Source: Bacteroidetes bacterium RIFCSPLOWO2_12_FULL_37_12
GTDB taxonomy: Bacteria > Bacteroidota > Bacteroidia > 2-12-FULL-37-12
NCBI GenBank assembly: GCA_001769655.1
Contig: MEPC01000020.1
Coordinates: 281,922 to 327,316 of the forward strand
DNA: 45,395 nt
Direction of reading: 5' to 3'
Part shown: positions 8,088-17,694 of the stretch, in pieces
How positions within the stretch are numbered: the stretch's first letter is position 1
How the letters are laid out: each line of letters starts with the position of its first letter
Position numbers and translations under genes: made by a program
The notes under the pieces: generated by a model
Seen by the model: the letters and a program-made list of their open reading frames with translations, nothing else
Told to the model about the DNA's origin: nothing
Database searches by the model: none

Positions 8088-8822
8088 TTAAATTGTTTTT
8101 TGATGGACATTGGTATTGATGGCTATTAATTCCGGATGTTGTTCAAGCAGTGAGATAATGGCATCATAATTTAGTTTATCAGCACCGTATTTTTCTATCA
8201 AAATTTTAATCAACTCAAAATCTTCCGGGGTATCTAAAGTAATCCTGTATTGGCTGGCATTGCTTTCTATGGTAAAATGCTCTATGCTTACATTTCCGTT
8301 CCTGTTTTGGTGAATATAGGGAGTAACATGTTCTAAGTCAGAAGGCATTACTGCCTTTTGATATGCTTCTTCCAATAATTGAAAAGAAAATATTTCAAAA
8401 TCAAATCCCCTTGGGAAAGTTCGTTGATGACAATTAGAGTAGTATAAATTGTGCTGAAAGTGATCCAGATAATAAGTATATGCTTTCTTTATTAAATGAC
8501 CATCAATAAGAGGGCAATCTGAGGTTACCCGAATAACTATTTCTAAGTGATTTTGTTTCGCACATTCATAATAACGGCTTAATACATTATTTTCGCTTCC
8601 GCGAAAGGTGGGCAGATTTTCATGCAGACAAAATTCTATAACTGGATTATCTGTATCATTAATGGTAGTTGCAACATAAACAGCTAACTCGCTCCATTTC
8701 AATCTGTCAATATGGTATTTTAAAATAGAAATGTCTTTTACACGCTTTAATATTTTACCAGGTAGTCGGGTGCTGGTCATTCTTGCTTGAGTAATAATTC
8801 CAACTCTTTTTATGGTTTTCAT
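8088..8822 (-). CDS. pseF: SpsF-type nucleotidyltransferase, probable CMP-pseudaminic acid synthetase (PseF role)
   Basis: The protein has 244 residues. The N-terminal signature GIITQARMTSTRLPGKIL (residues 8-25) is the nucleotide-binding loop of the SpsF family (COG1861), related to CMP-sialic acid synthetases. VIRVTSDCPLIDGHLIKKAY is the metal- and CMP-binding region, and YRITLDTPEDFELIKILI is the usual closing motif. In Pse operons this family activates pseudaminic acid with CTP to CMP-Pse. That role is inferred from position between the methylase and pseH; the Campylobacter-type PseF is a different branch. It is spaced 8 bp from the methylase. Confidence 0.8.
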   Translation of the reverse strand: MKTIKRVGIITQARMTSTRLPGKILKRVKDISILKYHIDRLKWSELAVYVATTINDTDNPVIEFCLHENLPTFRGSENNVLSRYYECAKQNHLEIVIRVTSDCPLIDGHLIKKAYTYYLDHFQHNLYYSNCHQRTFPRGFDFEIFSFQLLEEAYQKAVMPSDLEHVTPYIHQNRNGNVSIEHFTIESNASQYRITLDTPEDFELIKILIEKYGADKLNYDAIISLLEQHPELIAINTNVHQKTI

Positions 8823-8830
8823 ATATTCCG

Positions 8831-9475
8831 CTAACAGATTTTCAATAAATACATAATGTCGTTATTACCTTTTTCCCCATCGTTAATGTAAGGAATTATT
8901 TTTCTTTTAACTTCCTTTAAGCTTTTATCTTGTTTCAGAAATTCATTAGCATAATCCATCTTCCACAGGAACCCTTTGTTACCCCTGTAATTAATCTCCT
9001 TCTTTATTGCTGAATAATATTCAAATCCCCAAACATACTTCCTGGAACATCTGATCATCTCAGATATAATTTTAGGAAGATTGTCGGGTGCAATATGAAT
9101 AAGAACTCCAGCAGTATAAACCATATCAAAATATCTATCTTTAAATGGAATATCAAATCCGGACCCCTGAATGATATTAATACCTTTGGTAATTTTTTTT
9201 GCTTTTTCTACTGCATAAGATTGCAATTCTATTCCATATAGATTTTTGAAACCCATGGTTTGTAAACCGAGTAATTGAAGTCCAATATTACATCCTACTT
9301 CAAGTATTCTTGCTTCCCTGTTCAGATTCTTTAAAAAATCTTCATTCATGTCTGTCTTTTTTCTGCCATAGTTATTCATATACAATTTGTTCCATTCTTC
9401 AAGATTTTGAGGATTACGGTCTGTATATTCCTTTCCAAAATCTCCGCTCCAGAATTGTTCTTGTTTAGTTTTCAT
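8831..9475 (-). CDS. Pseudaminic acid biosynthesis-associated methylase
   Basis: The 214-residue protein opens with KTKQEQFWSGDFGKEYTDRN, a hallmark of the TIGR03587 family of methylases found beside pse genes. A SAM-binding motif I follows (ILEVGCNIGLQLLGL, about residues 57-71), and YFDMVYTAGVLIHIAPDNLP is the motif IV region. It is 4 bp downstream of pseC and 8 bp upstream of the SpsF-type gene, so it is clearly in the operon. The methylated product has not, to my knowledge, been established for this family; it may methylate Pse or a nucleotide-linked intermediate. Confidence 0.88.
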   Translation of the reverse strand: MKTKQEQFWSGDFGKEYTDRNPQNLEEWNKLYMNNYGRKKTDMNEDFLKNLNREARILEVGCNIGLQLLGLQTMGFKNLYGIELQSYAVEKAKKITKGINIIQGSGFDIPFKDRYFDMVYTAGVLIHIAPDNLPKIISEMIRCSRKYVWGFEYYSAIKKEINYRGNKGFLWKMDYANEFLKQDKSLKEVKRKIIPYINDGEKGNNDIMYLLKIC

Positions 9476-9479
9476 AATT

Positions 9480-10631
9480 TTATTTATTAAAATTTTTTAT
9501 TGTTTTAATGACATATTGTTGTTCTTCGTATTTTAATGAAGGATACATCGGCAAACTTAAGCATTTTTCATAAAATTGTTCTGCTACCGGTAAGTCACCT
9601 TTTTTCCAACCCAATTGCTTATAGTAGGGAAATAAATGGACCGGAATATAATGCACCTGGGCAAAAATAGTATGCTGTTTCAAATAGTTATAAAGTCCTA
9701 ATCTATCTTTTACCTGTATCACGTACAAATGGTATGCATGGCTAAAATTTTTAATGACCTGTGGGATTTTAATTTTCATGTTTTTGAATGCCTTATCATA
9801 TCTTTTGGCTATTTCTTGTCTTTTCTTTAATCGCTCATCCGCTTTTTTTAATTGGCTAATGCCCAATGCTGACTGAATATCGGTCAGACGGTAATTATAA
9901 CCTAATTCTTGCATCTCGTAATACCACCCGCCGTGATTTTCTTTTAACAAATGAGGTTCTTTAGTAATTCCATGAGTTCTCAGCAATAATAATTTTTCAT
10001 ACAATATTTTATTGTTAGTAGTAATCATCCCACCTTCTCCGGTTGCAATATGTTTAACCGGATGGAAAGAAAATACAGCAACATCTGCGTAGTTGCCATT
10101 TCCACAAGATTGTTTTTTCCCTTTATTATCCACCCTATATCCCCCAGGTGAATGACAAGCATCTTCAATTATCCATAAACCGTATTCGTCAGCTAATTTT
10201 TTAAATGCTTCCAAATTCACAGGATAACCCGCGAAATCCACCACCACAATTCCGTGAAAGAATCCTTTAGGGTGCTGTTTTAATAATTTTTCTACCTTGT
10301 TTATATCCAACAAATAACTGTCCTTATCAATATCGGCAAAATACACCTGTCCGCCGCAATACCTAACACAATTGGCGGAGGCGGCAAAAGTTATGGGGGT
10401 GGTTATTACCCTGGTATCTTTATTTACCCCCAGCGCTATGCAAGTCAAATGCAAAGCCGCTGTGCCATTGGCTACTGCTACAGCATAGTTGCAACCAATA
10501 TAGTTGGCAAATTTTTCTTCAAAGACCTTTATCTTAGGACCCTGCGTTAAAAAATCTGATTTTAACACCTCAACTACCGATTGTATATCCTCTTCAGTTA
10601 TTTCCTGACGACCGTAATAAATAGGTTTCAT
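9480..10631 (-). CDS. pseC: PseC, UDP-4-amino-4,6-dideoxy-N-acetyl-beta-L-altrosamine transaminase
   Basis: The 383-residue protein is a fold-type I, PLP-dependent DegT/DnrJ/EryC1/StrS aminotransferase. It puts an amino group on C4 of the PseB product. The start MKPIYYGRQEITEEDIQSVV, the GTAALHL motif near residue 56, Asp157 in IIEDACHSPGGY and the Schiff-base Lys193 in FSFHPVKHIATGEGG are all present. These wordings are those of PseC (TIGR03588) rather than the other DegT protein at 24313. Its partner PseB is encoded 7 kb upstream, on the other side of the giant repeat gene, with the same orientation. An upstream promoter is not obvious in the 52-bp gap. Confidence 0.92.
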   Translation of the reverse strand: MKPIYYGRQEITEEDIQSVVEVLKSDFLTQGPKIKVFEEKFANYIGCNYAVAVANGTAALHLTCIALGVNKDTRVITTPITFAASANCVRYCGGQVYFADIDKDSYLLDINKVEKLLKQHPKGFFHGIVVVDFAGYPVNLEAFKKLADEYGLWIIEDACHSPGGYRVDNKGKKQSCGNGNYADVAVFSFHPVKHIATGEGGMITTNNKILYEKLLLLRTHGITKEPHLLKENHGGWYYEMQELGYNYRLTDIQSALGISQLKKADERLKKRQEIAKRYDKAFKNMKIKIPQVIKNFSHAYHLYVIQVKDRLGLYNYLKQHTIFAQVHYIPVHLFPYYKQLGWKKGDLPVAEQFYEKCLSLPMYPSLKYEEQQYVIKTIKNFNK

Positions 10632-10683
10632 TATTGTTACTATATTAAATTGTTTATTGCTAATTGCCTATTGCTTTTAATTA

Positions 10684-13600
10684 CTACCTCATTATGGTAA
10701 CTTTATAAACACAGGCAATTTCATTTTTATCATTTGTGATTTTTAAAAGATATAGCCCGTCAGTAAAATCAGTCATTTTTACAATTTGCTTATTGTTATC
10801 GGTAATCCTGCCTGTATAAATTTTTTTCCCAAATATATTGAATATATCTATAACCAAATTGTTATTGGTGAGTGTAGGAGACCATTCAATAAAAAATTCA
10901 CCATTGTTGGGGTTAGGATAAACATTGATGTCTTTGAATTGCTCGTTAAAATATTTTCCTGTAATGAATTCTTCTACTTTGAGTATGGTTACAATTATGC
11001 TGTCACATTTATTAAAAGCCATTAAAGTATCTACATATATTCCCGTATTATAATAAGTATTTGTAGCAACTGTTATGCTATCACCCTTATATATGGTTAC
11101 GTTTTGTGAAAAGTTTCTACTGTATAAAATAGTTAAATTCAATGTGACCAAGCTGTCACAACCTGCAGTATTTGTAAATGTTTGAGTGTAAATACCCGAA
11201 GTATTGTAGATAATTCCATTCAAAGTGTAATTATCGCATGTGGTTACTATCAATGAGGAAGAGGCGCTTTGATTAATAGTCAGATATAAAGTTACAATAC
11301 TATCACACCCGGATGTTGTTTTTAAAGCCAGTGTGTAAATCCCTGAACTATCATAAGTAATTCCGTCCAAAGTAAAATCATCACAAGCGGTTATACTTTT
11401 TGAAGAAGATTTTTTTTGATTTACTGTAAGATATAAAGTAACGGTGCTGTCACAACCTGCAGTATTGGTTAATGTTTGAGTGTAAATTCCCGAAGTATTG
11501 TAAATAATTCCGTTCAAAATGTAATTATCACAAGTGGTTATTTCCAATGAAGAAGCGGTACGTTGAACAATTGTAAGATTTAATGTAACTATGCTGTCGC
11601 ATCCCGAAACATTGGTTAATGTTTGTGTGAAAACTCCAGTAGTGTTGTAGTTTATTCCGTTCATCAAGTAATCATTACAAGCAGTGATATTAAGTGAAGA
11701 GGTACTATTATTATTAATTATAAGATTTACAGTGATAATACTGTCACAACCTTTAGAATTAATTAGAGTTTGAGTGAAAGCTCCTGAAGTGGTATAGGTT
11801 ATTCCGTTCAATGTATAATTATCGCAGGCAATAATGTTTTGTGATGATGAGTTGCTGCGATTAATAGTTAAATTTAAAGTAATGACACTATCGCAACCTG
11901 CGGAGTTGATTAACTTTTGTGAATAAACTCCCGAAGTATTGTAAATGATTCCGTTTAAAGTGTAATTATCACAAGAGGTTGTCTCAGAAAAAGAGGAAGT
12001 GCCTTGGTTTACAGTCAGGTTTAATGTAATCACACTGTCACAGCCATTAACATTGGTTAATGTTTGGGTGTAAATTCCCGAGTTGTTGTATGTTATTCCA
12101 TTCAATATGTAATTATTGCAAGTAGTGATATTAAGTGAAGAAGTGCTACTATTATTAATTTTAAGATTTAAAGTGATAATACTGTCACAACCTTTAGAAT
12201 TAGTTAGAGTTTGAGTGTAAGCTCCTGAAGTGGTATAGGTTATTCCGTTCAACGTATAATTATCGCAGGCAGTAATGTTTTGTGAAGATGAGTTGCTGCG
12301 ATTAATAGTTAAATTTAAAGAAATGACACTATCGCAACCTGCGGAATTGGTTAACTTTTGTGAATAAACTCCGGAAGTGTTGTAAGTCATTCCATTTAAC
12401 GTATAATTATTGCAAGTGATTATCTCAGAATAAGAGGAAGTGCTTGGATTTATGGTAAGGTTTAATGTAACCAAACTATCACAGCCATTAACATTGGTTA
12501 ATGTTTGGGTGTAAATTCCGGAAGTGTTGTATGTTATTCCATTCAACATGTAATTATTGCAAGCAGTGATATTAAGTGAAGAAGTGCTACTATTATTAAT
12601 TATAAGATTTAATGTGATAATACTGTCACAACCTTTAGAATTAGTTAGTGTTTGAGTGTAAGCCCCTGAAGAGGTATAGGTTATACCGTTCATAGTAAAA
12701 TTATCGCAAACAGTGATGTTGAGTGAAGATGTATTGCCGTGTTTAATGGTTAAATTTAGAGTGATGATACTGTCGCAACCCTCTGCATTGGTCAATGTTT
12801 GAGTGTAAACTCCGGATGAGAAATAAGTGATCCCATTTAAGGAATAATTTTCACAAACGGTTTTTGTTAATGTAGTTATGGATTTATTTTTAACGGTTAA
12901 GATTGTAGTTACCACACTATCGCAACCATTGGTTGCTGAAAGTGTATCGTAGAAGATACCACTTGTGGTATATATGTTATTTCCTACAGTTGCACTTTCT
13001 CCCTCACAGATATTAAGATTTTGTAAAAAAGTGATTCTGGGTAAGACATTGAGATTTGTAGTTACAATACTATGACAAGCAACGGTTACATTTGTCAACG
13101 TGTCAATGTAGGTTCCACCGGTAGAATATTTTTTAGCACCCACGGTTATAATTTCTCCTTCACAAATAGTAATATTCTGATTATAAAAACTGTCAGATAC
13201 AATCTTTAAGAAAGTGTTTATGGTGCTATCACAACCATTGGCGGCAGTGAGTGTATCCGAATAATTACCCTCTATGGAATAAAATTTTGTTCCAACCATA
13301 ACAGAGTCACCATTGCAAAAAGTTATGTCTTGTGAAAAGTTTTTATTGGGTAAAATTGTCAGATTCAACGTTATGATACTGTCACAGCCGGCAACATTGG
13401 TTAATGTTTGAGTATATATTCCCGAATTGTTGTACGTAATCCCGTTCAACGTGAAATTATCACAGGAACTGATATCAAGTGAGGAGGTGTTTGTGGGAAT
13501 AATAGTAAGAGTTAGCGTGACGATGCTGTCGCAACCAGTGACATTGGTTAGTGTTTGACTGTAAATTCCGGAATTTTCGTATGAAATTCCATTTAAAATG

Positions 13601-16600
13601 TATTTATCACATGTAGTAGTTGTGATGGAAGATGAATTGCTACGATTTACTGTAAGATTCAAGGTGATGACACTATCACATCCGGTAGCATTAGTTAATG
13701 TCTGAGTGTAAATTCCAGAATTGTTGTATGTAATCCCGTTCAACGTGTAAAAATCGCAAGTTGTGATGTTGAGTGAGGAAAAATTACTGCGGTTAATGAT
13801 CAGGTCTAACGTAAGCAAACTATCGCAACCATTTTCATTGGTCAAGGTCTGAGCAAAAACTCCGGAATTGGTATAGGTAATCCCGTTCAAAGTGTAATTA
13901 TCACAAGTATTTATAGTGAGTGAAGAAGTGTTAGCGGGGACTAATGTAAGATTGAGTGTGATGATGCTGTCACAACCGGTGACATTGGTTAGTGTTTGAC
14001 TGTAAATTCCGGAAATGTCGTATGTAATTCCATTTAAAATGTATTTATCACAGGCGGTAGTTGTGATAGAAGATGAATTGCTACGATTTACTGTAAGATT
14101 CAAGGTGATGACACTGTCACAGCCAGTAATATTGGTTAATGTCTGAGTGTAAATTCCGGAATTGTTGTATGTAATCCCATTCAACGTGTAATAATCGCAA
14201 GTAGTGATGTTGAGTGAGGAAAAATTACTGCGGTAAATGATCAGGTCTAACGTAAGCAAACTATCGCAACCATATTCATTGGTCAAGGTCTGAGTAAAAA
14301 CTCCGGAATTAGTATAGGTTATTCCGTTCAACGTGTAATTATCACAAGTATTTATAGTGAGTGAGGAAATGTTAGCGGGGACTATTGTAAGATTGAGTGT
14401 GATGATGCTGTCACAACCAGTGACATTGGTCAGTGTTTGACTGTACATTCCGGAAATGTCGTATGTAATTCCATTTAAAATGTATTTATCACAGGCGGTA
14501 GTTGTGATGGAAGAAGAATTGCTACGATTTACTGTAAGATTCAAGGTGATGACACTATCACATCCGGTGGCATTAGTTAATGTCTGAGTGTAAATTCCTG
14601 AATTGTTGTATGTAATCCCGTTCAACGTGTAATTATCGCAAGCAGTGATGTTGAGTGAAGAAAAATTACTGCGATTAATGATCAGGTCTAATGTAAGCAA
14701 ACTATCGCAACCATTTTCATTGGTCAAGGTCTGAGTAAAAATTCCGGAATTAGCGTAGGTAATTCCGTTCAACGTGTAATTATCGCAGGTATTTATAGTA
14801 AGTGAGGAAGTGTTTGCGGGGATTAGGGTAAGATTTAGCGTGATGATACTGTCACAACCGGTGACATTGGTTAATGTTTGGGAGTAAATTCCTGAATTGT
14901 TATATGTAATTCCATTTAAAATGTATGTATCGCAGGCGGTAGTTGTGATAGAAGATGAATTGCTACGATTTACTGTAAGATTCAAGGTGATGACACTGTC
15001 GCATCCGGAAACGTTTGTTAATGTTTGAGTATAAATTCCTGAATTAGAGTAAGTAATTTCGTTCAGGGTATAACTATCGCATGCGTTTAATGAGAGAGTA
15101 GAAGAATTACTGCGGTTAATAATCAGATTCAAATTGATGATGCTGTCACATCCTGCTGTATTGGTCAATGTCTGAATATAAATTCCTGAATTGGTGTATG
15201 TTATACCATTCAAAGTATGATTATCGCAAGCAGAAATATTGAGTGAGGAATAACTGGATTTGTTTATTGTCAGATTTAAAATGATAGTACTGTCACATCC
15301 TTCGGAATTAGTAAATGTTTGGGAGTAAATTCCTGAATTGGAATAGGTAATACCATTTAAAGTGTAATTATTGCAGGCAGTGGTTGTGATAGAAGAGGAA
15401 TTGCTACGATTTACCGTTAGATTCAAAGTGATGACACTGTCGCATCCGGTAACATTGGTTAATGTTTGTGAGTAAATACCCGAATTGTTATAGGAAATTT
15501 CATTCAAAGTGTAATTATTGCAAGTCGTAACAGAGAGTGTTGAAGAATTGCTTTGATTTATTGTCAGGTTTAATGTAATGACACTGTCACACCTGACTGC
15601 GTTAGTAAGGGTTTGAGTGAAAATCCCTGAATTGTTATAGGTGATTCCATTCAAAGTATAATTATCGCAAGCAGAAATATCGAGTGAAGAAAAACTAGCG
15701 TTGTTTAAGGTTAGATTCAAGGTTACGATACTGTCACATCCGGCAGTGTTGGTAAATGGTTGATAGTAAGTTCCCGAACTATTGTAAGTAATTCCGTTCA
15801 AATCGTAACTATCACAGGCAATAGTTGTGATGGAAGAGGAACTACTATGGTTTACCGTCAGGTTCAGTGTGACGGTACTGTCACATCCGGTAGCATTGGT
15901 AAATGTTTGCAAGTAAATTCCTGTTGAATCATAATTAACACCGTTCAAATTATAACTTTGGCAAGCGATTTTTGTTATTGTTGATTGTGATAGATCATTA
16001 ACAGTTAAATTTGTAATGATTGTACTATCGCACCCGTTTTTAGCTGTGAGTGTATCATAATAAATTCCACTAGTAGTGTAACTATTAATTCCTACATTTA
16101 AACTCTGCCCTTTACAGATAGCTTTGTTTTGTGATAAGTTGCTTTCAAGAAAAGGTATAACAATTAATGTAGTGGTTATGGCACTGTCACATCCATTTAC
16201 AGCAAATAATGTATCATAATAAATTCCTGTTGTCTTATAGGTTTTGAACCCTACGTTAATACTATTGCCATAACATACAACTGTATCTAGATGAATATCA
16301 TACGTAGGGAGTTGTTTATTCATAAACAAAGAATCGCCGACCAAATAATTAATCATGTTCTCTATAATTTTCCTGATTGGGGGGGAATAGGATACAATCA
16401 TTCCTTCTGCCGCAGTCCAGTTAGTGGAACCCGAATTAATTATTATGCCCGAGGTATCTGTTTTCTGAAATTTTATCAACGTACCCAGCCCTTTGTAAAC
16501 CGTATCGGCTAAATCATAAGCAAGGAGTTCAATATTTTTAAATCCCAGCTTAGCCGTATCAATAATAGGAATACCATCCTGGTCAAAACCATTTATCAAT

Positions 16601-17679
16601 GTTCCATCGTATCCGCTGGTGAATAAAGTAATCGTATCACCTTTTTCTACATTCATTCCTTTAAAAACGGGTGAGTTAGGGCTAACCACTTTATATCCAT
16701 TAAAACCTTTATATCCATATTGTTTTACCTTAACCCCAAAACCGCCATGGTAAAAATCAGCTCCCACGCTACTCCAGGTAGGATAATTCAACATGCTATA
16801 TGCCCATTGAGTTGTTTTAAGGAGGGGGTCGGAAATAGTGTCTTTTGTATGCTCTTTATAACATATTAGTTGTGTTTTATCTTCACTGTATCTAACCTGC
16901 CAAAACATATTATCAGCAGAAAGAACAAGTGCATTTTTTCCTTCGGCTACAAACCGGTCAAAGTTTTCCCTAGCTTTTCGTGACCAATACTCACTTTTAC
17001 CAACCACAATGAGTAATTTGGCTTGTTCAATCTCCGAATAATCCTCCATATCCAAATCGCATATATAGCCGATATTGCATTTTCTAAAAGTGTTAAGCCA
17101 TTTTAAAAAGTATTTACTATGGTCATACAGAACATGGAGGGTAGGACGTAAAAATGAAACAATATGGCTTTTTCCACCTGGGGAAAGTGCATCATACAAA
17201 CATTTTCCGCCTGCATTATTATAAGCATGCTCGGTGTTGCTTTCATACAACACAACAACATCGTGCTTTTTCTCTCTGCTCTTTACTATGAAAGGAACTT
17301 TTTTATCCCATAGATAAAATCCGCTGTTTAGATTCGTGGGTATTACATAAGTAAAACTCACTTGATAACCATACCCATTTAGATAAGGATCAGGATTATT
17401 AATAGTTTGCGGAACCAAATCTGCAATAATCTCATCCACTAATCTGCCGCCATCACTATCATAAAGCCCTAATTTGCTACTAATATCATAAAGTCCTATT
17501 TTCTGTTGTGGAAAATTACCGCTGGCATTAATATACACTTTAGCGGTATCTCCCGGAAAGTAGGAAAGTTTATCAAGATACCCGTCCATTACCAGATTTT
17601 GAGATGTTCCAATAAAACTCGTGAACATCACAAAAGGGATGATTATAAAAAATCTCATAAAATTAAAGTGATTCTTCAT
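10684..17679 (-). CDS. Giant T9SS type A cargo protein: DMFase-like domain plus about 36 Cys-Asp-Ser repeats
   Basis: The protein has 2331 residues. I place the start at the ATG at 17679 (MKNHFNFMRFFIIIPFVMF), because the frame further upstream reads through a palindromic DNA repeat. A signal peptide is followed by an N-terminal region (about 25-455) resembling the N,N-dimethylformamidase beta-subunit-like family: VVLYESNTEHAYNNAGGK, then LLIVVGKSEYWS and GKNALVLSADNMFWQVRY. Residues of about 463-2235 are about 36 tandem units of 49 residues, each with a first Cys (CDNYTLNGITYNNSG) and, 26 residues later, GCDS followed by I, V, L, T or A. Units near residues 1440-1570 are more divergent. The end (YPNPNNGEFFIEW to VTIMR, about 82 residues) is a T9SS type A sorting domain, so the protein should be exported and anchored on the cell surface. 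It sits between pseB and pseC, all in the same direction, and its repeats carry O-glycosylation sequons. Function is unknown; surface adhesin or layer protein is inferred. Confidence 0.85.
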   Translation of the reverse strand: MKNHFNFMRFFIIIPFVMFTSFIGTSQNLVMDGYLDKLSYFPGDTAKVYINASGNFPQQKIGLYDISSKLGLYDSDGGRLVDEIIADLVPQTINNPDPYLNGYGYQVSFTYVIPTNLNSGFYLWDKKVPFIVKSREKKHDVVVLYESNTEHAYNNAGGKCLYDALSPGGKSHIVSFLRPTLHVLYDHSKYFLKWLNTFRKCNIGYICDLDMEDYSEIEQAKLLIVVGKSEYWSRKARENFDRFVAEGKNALVLSADNMFWQVRYSEDKTQLICYKEHTKDTISDPLLKTTQWAYSMLNYPTWSSVGADFYHGGFGVKVKQYGYKGFNGYKVVSPNSPVFKGMNVEKGDTITLFTSGYDGTLINGFDQDGIPIIDTAKLGFKNIELLAYDLADTVYKGLGTLIKFQKTDTSGIIINSGSTNWTAAEGMIVSYSPPIRKIIENMINYLVGDSLFMNKQLPTYDIHLDTVVCYGNSINVGFKTYKTTGIYYDTLFAVNGCDSAITTTLIVIPFLESNLSQNKAICKGQSLNVGINSYTTSGIYYDTLTAKNGCDSTIITNLTVNDLSQSTITKIACQSYNLNGVNYDSTGIYLQTFTNATGCDSTVTLNLTVNHSSSSSITTIACDSYDLNGITYNSSGTYYQPFTNTAGCDSIVTLNLTLNNASFSSLDISACDNYTLNGITYNNSGIFTQTLTNAVRCDSVITLNLTINQSNSSTLSVTTCNNYTLNEISYNNSGIYSQTLTNVTGCDSVITLNLTVNRSNSSSITTTACNNYTLNGITYSNSGIYSQTFTNSEGCDSTIILNLTINKSSYSSLNISACDNHTLNGITYTNSGIYIQTLTNTAGCDSIINLNLIINRSNSSTLSLNACDSYTLNEITYSNSGIYTQTLTNVSGCDSVITLNLTVNRSNSSSITTTACDTYILNGITYNNSGIYSQTLTNVTGCDSIITLNLTLIPANTSSLTINTCDNYTLNGITYANSGIFTQTLTNENGCDSLLTLDLIINRSNFSSLNITACDNYTLNGITYNNSGIYTQTLTNATGCDSVITLNLTVNRSNSSSITTTACDKYILNGITYDISGMYSQTLTNVTGCDSIITLNLTIVPANISSLTINTCDNYTLNGITYTNSGVFTQTLTNEYGCDSLLTLDLIIYRSNFSSLNITTCDYYTLNGITYNNSGIYTQTLTNITGCDSVITLNLTVNRSNSSSITTTACDKYILNGITYDISGIYSQTLTNVTGCDSIITLNLTLVPANTSSLTINTCDNYTLNGITYTNSGVFAQTLTNENGCDSLLTLDLIINRSNFSSLNITTCDFYTLNGITYNNSGIYTQTLTNATGCDSVITLNLTVNRSNSSSITTTTCDKYILNGISYENSGIYSQTLTNVTGCDSIVTLTLTIIPTNTSSLDISSCDNFTLNGITYNNSGIYTQTLTNVAGCDSIITLNLTILPNKNFSQDITFCNGDSVMVGTKFYSIEGNYSDTLTAANGCDSTINTFLKIVSDSFYNQNITICEGEIITVGAKKYSTGGTYIDTLTNVTVACHSIVTTNLNVLPRITFLQNLNICEGESATVGNNIYTTSGIFYDTLSATNGCDSVVTTILTVKNKSITTLTKTVCENYSLNGITYFSSGVYTQTLTNAEGCDSIITLNLTIKHGNTSSLNITVCDNFTMNGITYTSSGAYTQTLTNSKGCDSIITLNLIINNSSTSSLNITACNNYMLNGITYNTSGIYTQTLTNVNGCDSLVTLNLTINPSTSSYSEIITCNNYTLNGMTYNTSGVYSQKLTNSAGCDSVISLNLTINRSNSSSQNITACDNYTLNGITYTTSGAYTQTLTNSKGCDSIITLNLKINNSSTSSLNITTCNNYILNGITYNNSGIYTQTLTNVNGCDSVITLNLTVNQGTSSFSETTSCDNYTLNGIIYNTSGVYSQKLINSAGCDSVITLNLTINRSNSSSQNIIACDNYTLNGITYTTSGAFTQTLINSKGCDSIITVNLIINNNSTSSLNITACNDYLMNGINYNTTGVFTQTLTNVSGCDSIVTLNLTIVQRTASSLEITTCDNYILNGIIYNTSGIYTQTLTNTAGCDSTVTLYLTVNQKKSSSKSITACDDFTLDGITYDSSGIYTLALKTTSGCDSIVTLYLTINQSASSSLIVTTCDNYTLNGIIYNTSGIYTQTFTNTAGCDSLVTLNLTILYSRNFSQNVTIYKGDSITVATNTYYNTGIYVDTLMAFNKCDSIIVTILKVEEFITGKYFNEQFKDINVYPNPNNGEFFIEWSPTLTNNNLVIDIFNIFGKKIYTGRITDNNKQIVKMTDFTDGLYLLKITNDKNEIACVYKVTIMR
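10970..16300 (-). repeat. Array of about 36 tandem 147-bp coding repeats
   Basis: The basic period is 147 bp (49 codons). Two stretches also show a three-unit period of 441 bp: about 11640-12720 (for example, the segment starting at 11732 recurs at 12173) and about 13480-15080, where a three-unit block occurs about three times with few differences. Boundaries are approximate. Confidence 0.85.
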
Positions 17680-17694
17680 CAGAGTTTGATTGAT

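Noticed and set aside
10970-16300. Regular repeats that might suggest a CRISPR array
   Set aside because: The period is 147 bp, contains no unique spacers, and is in frame as a protein repeat throughout.
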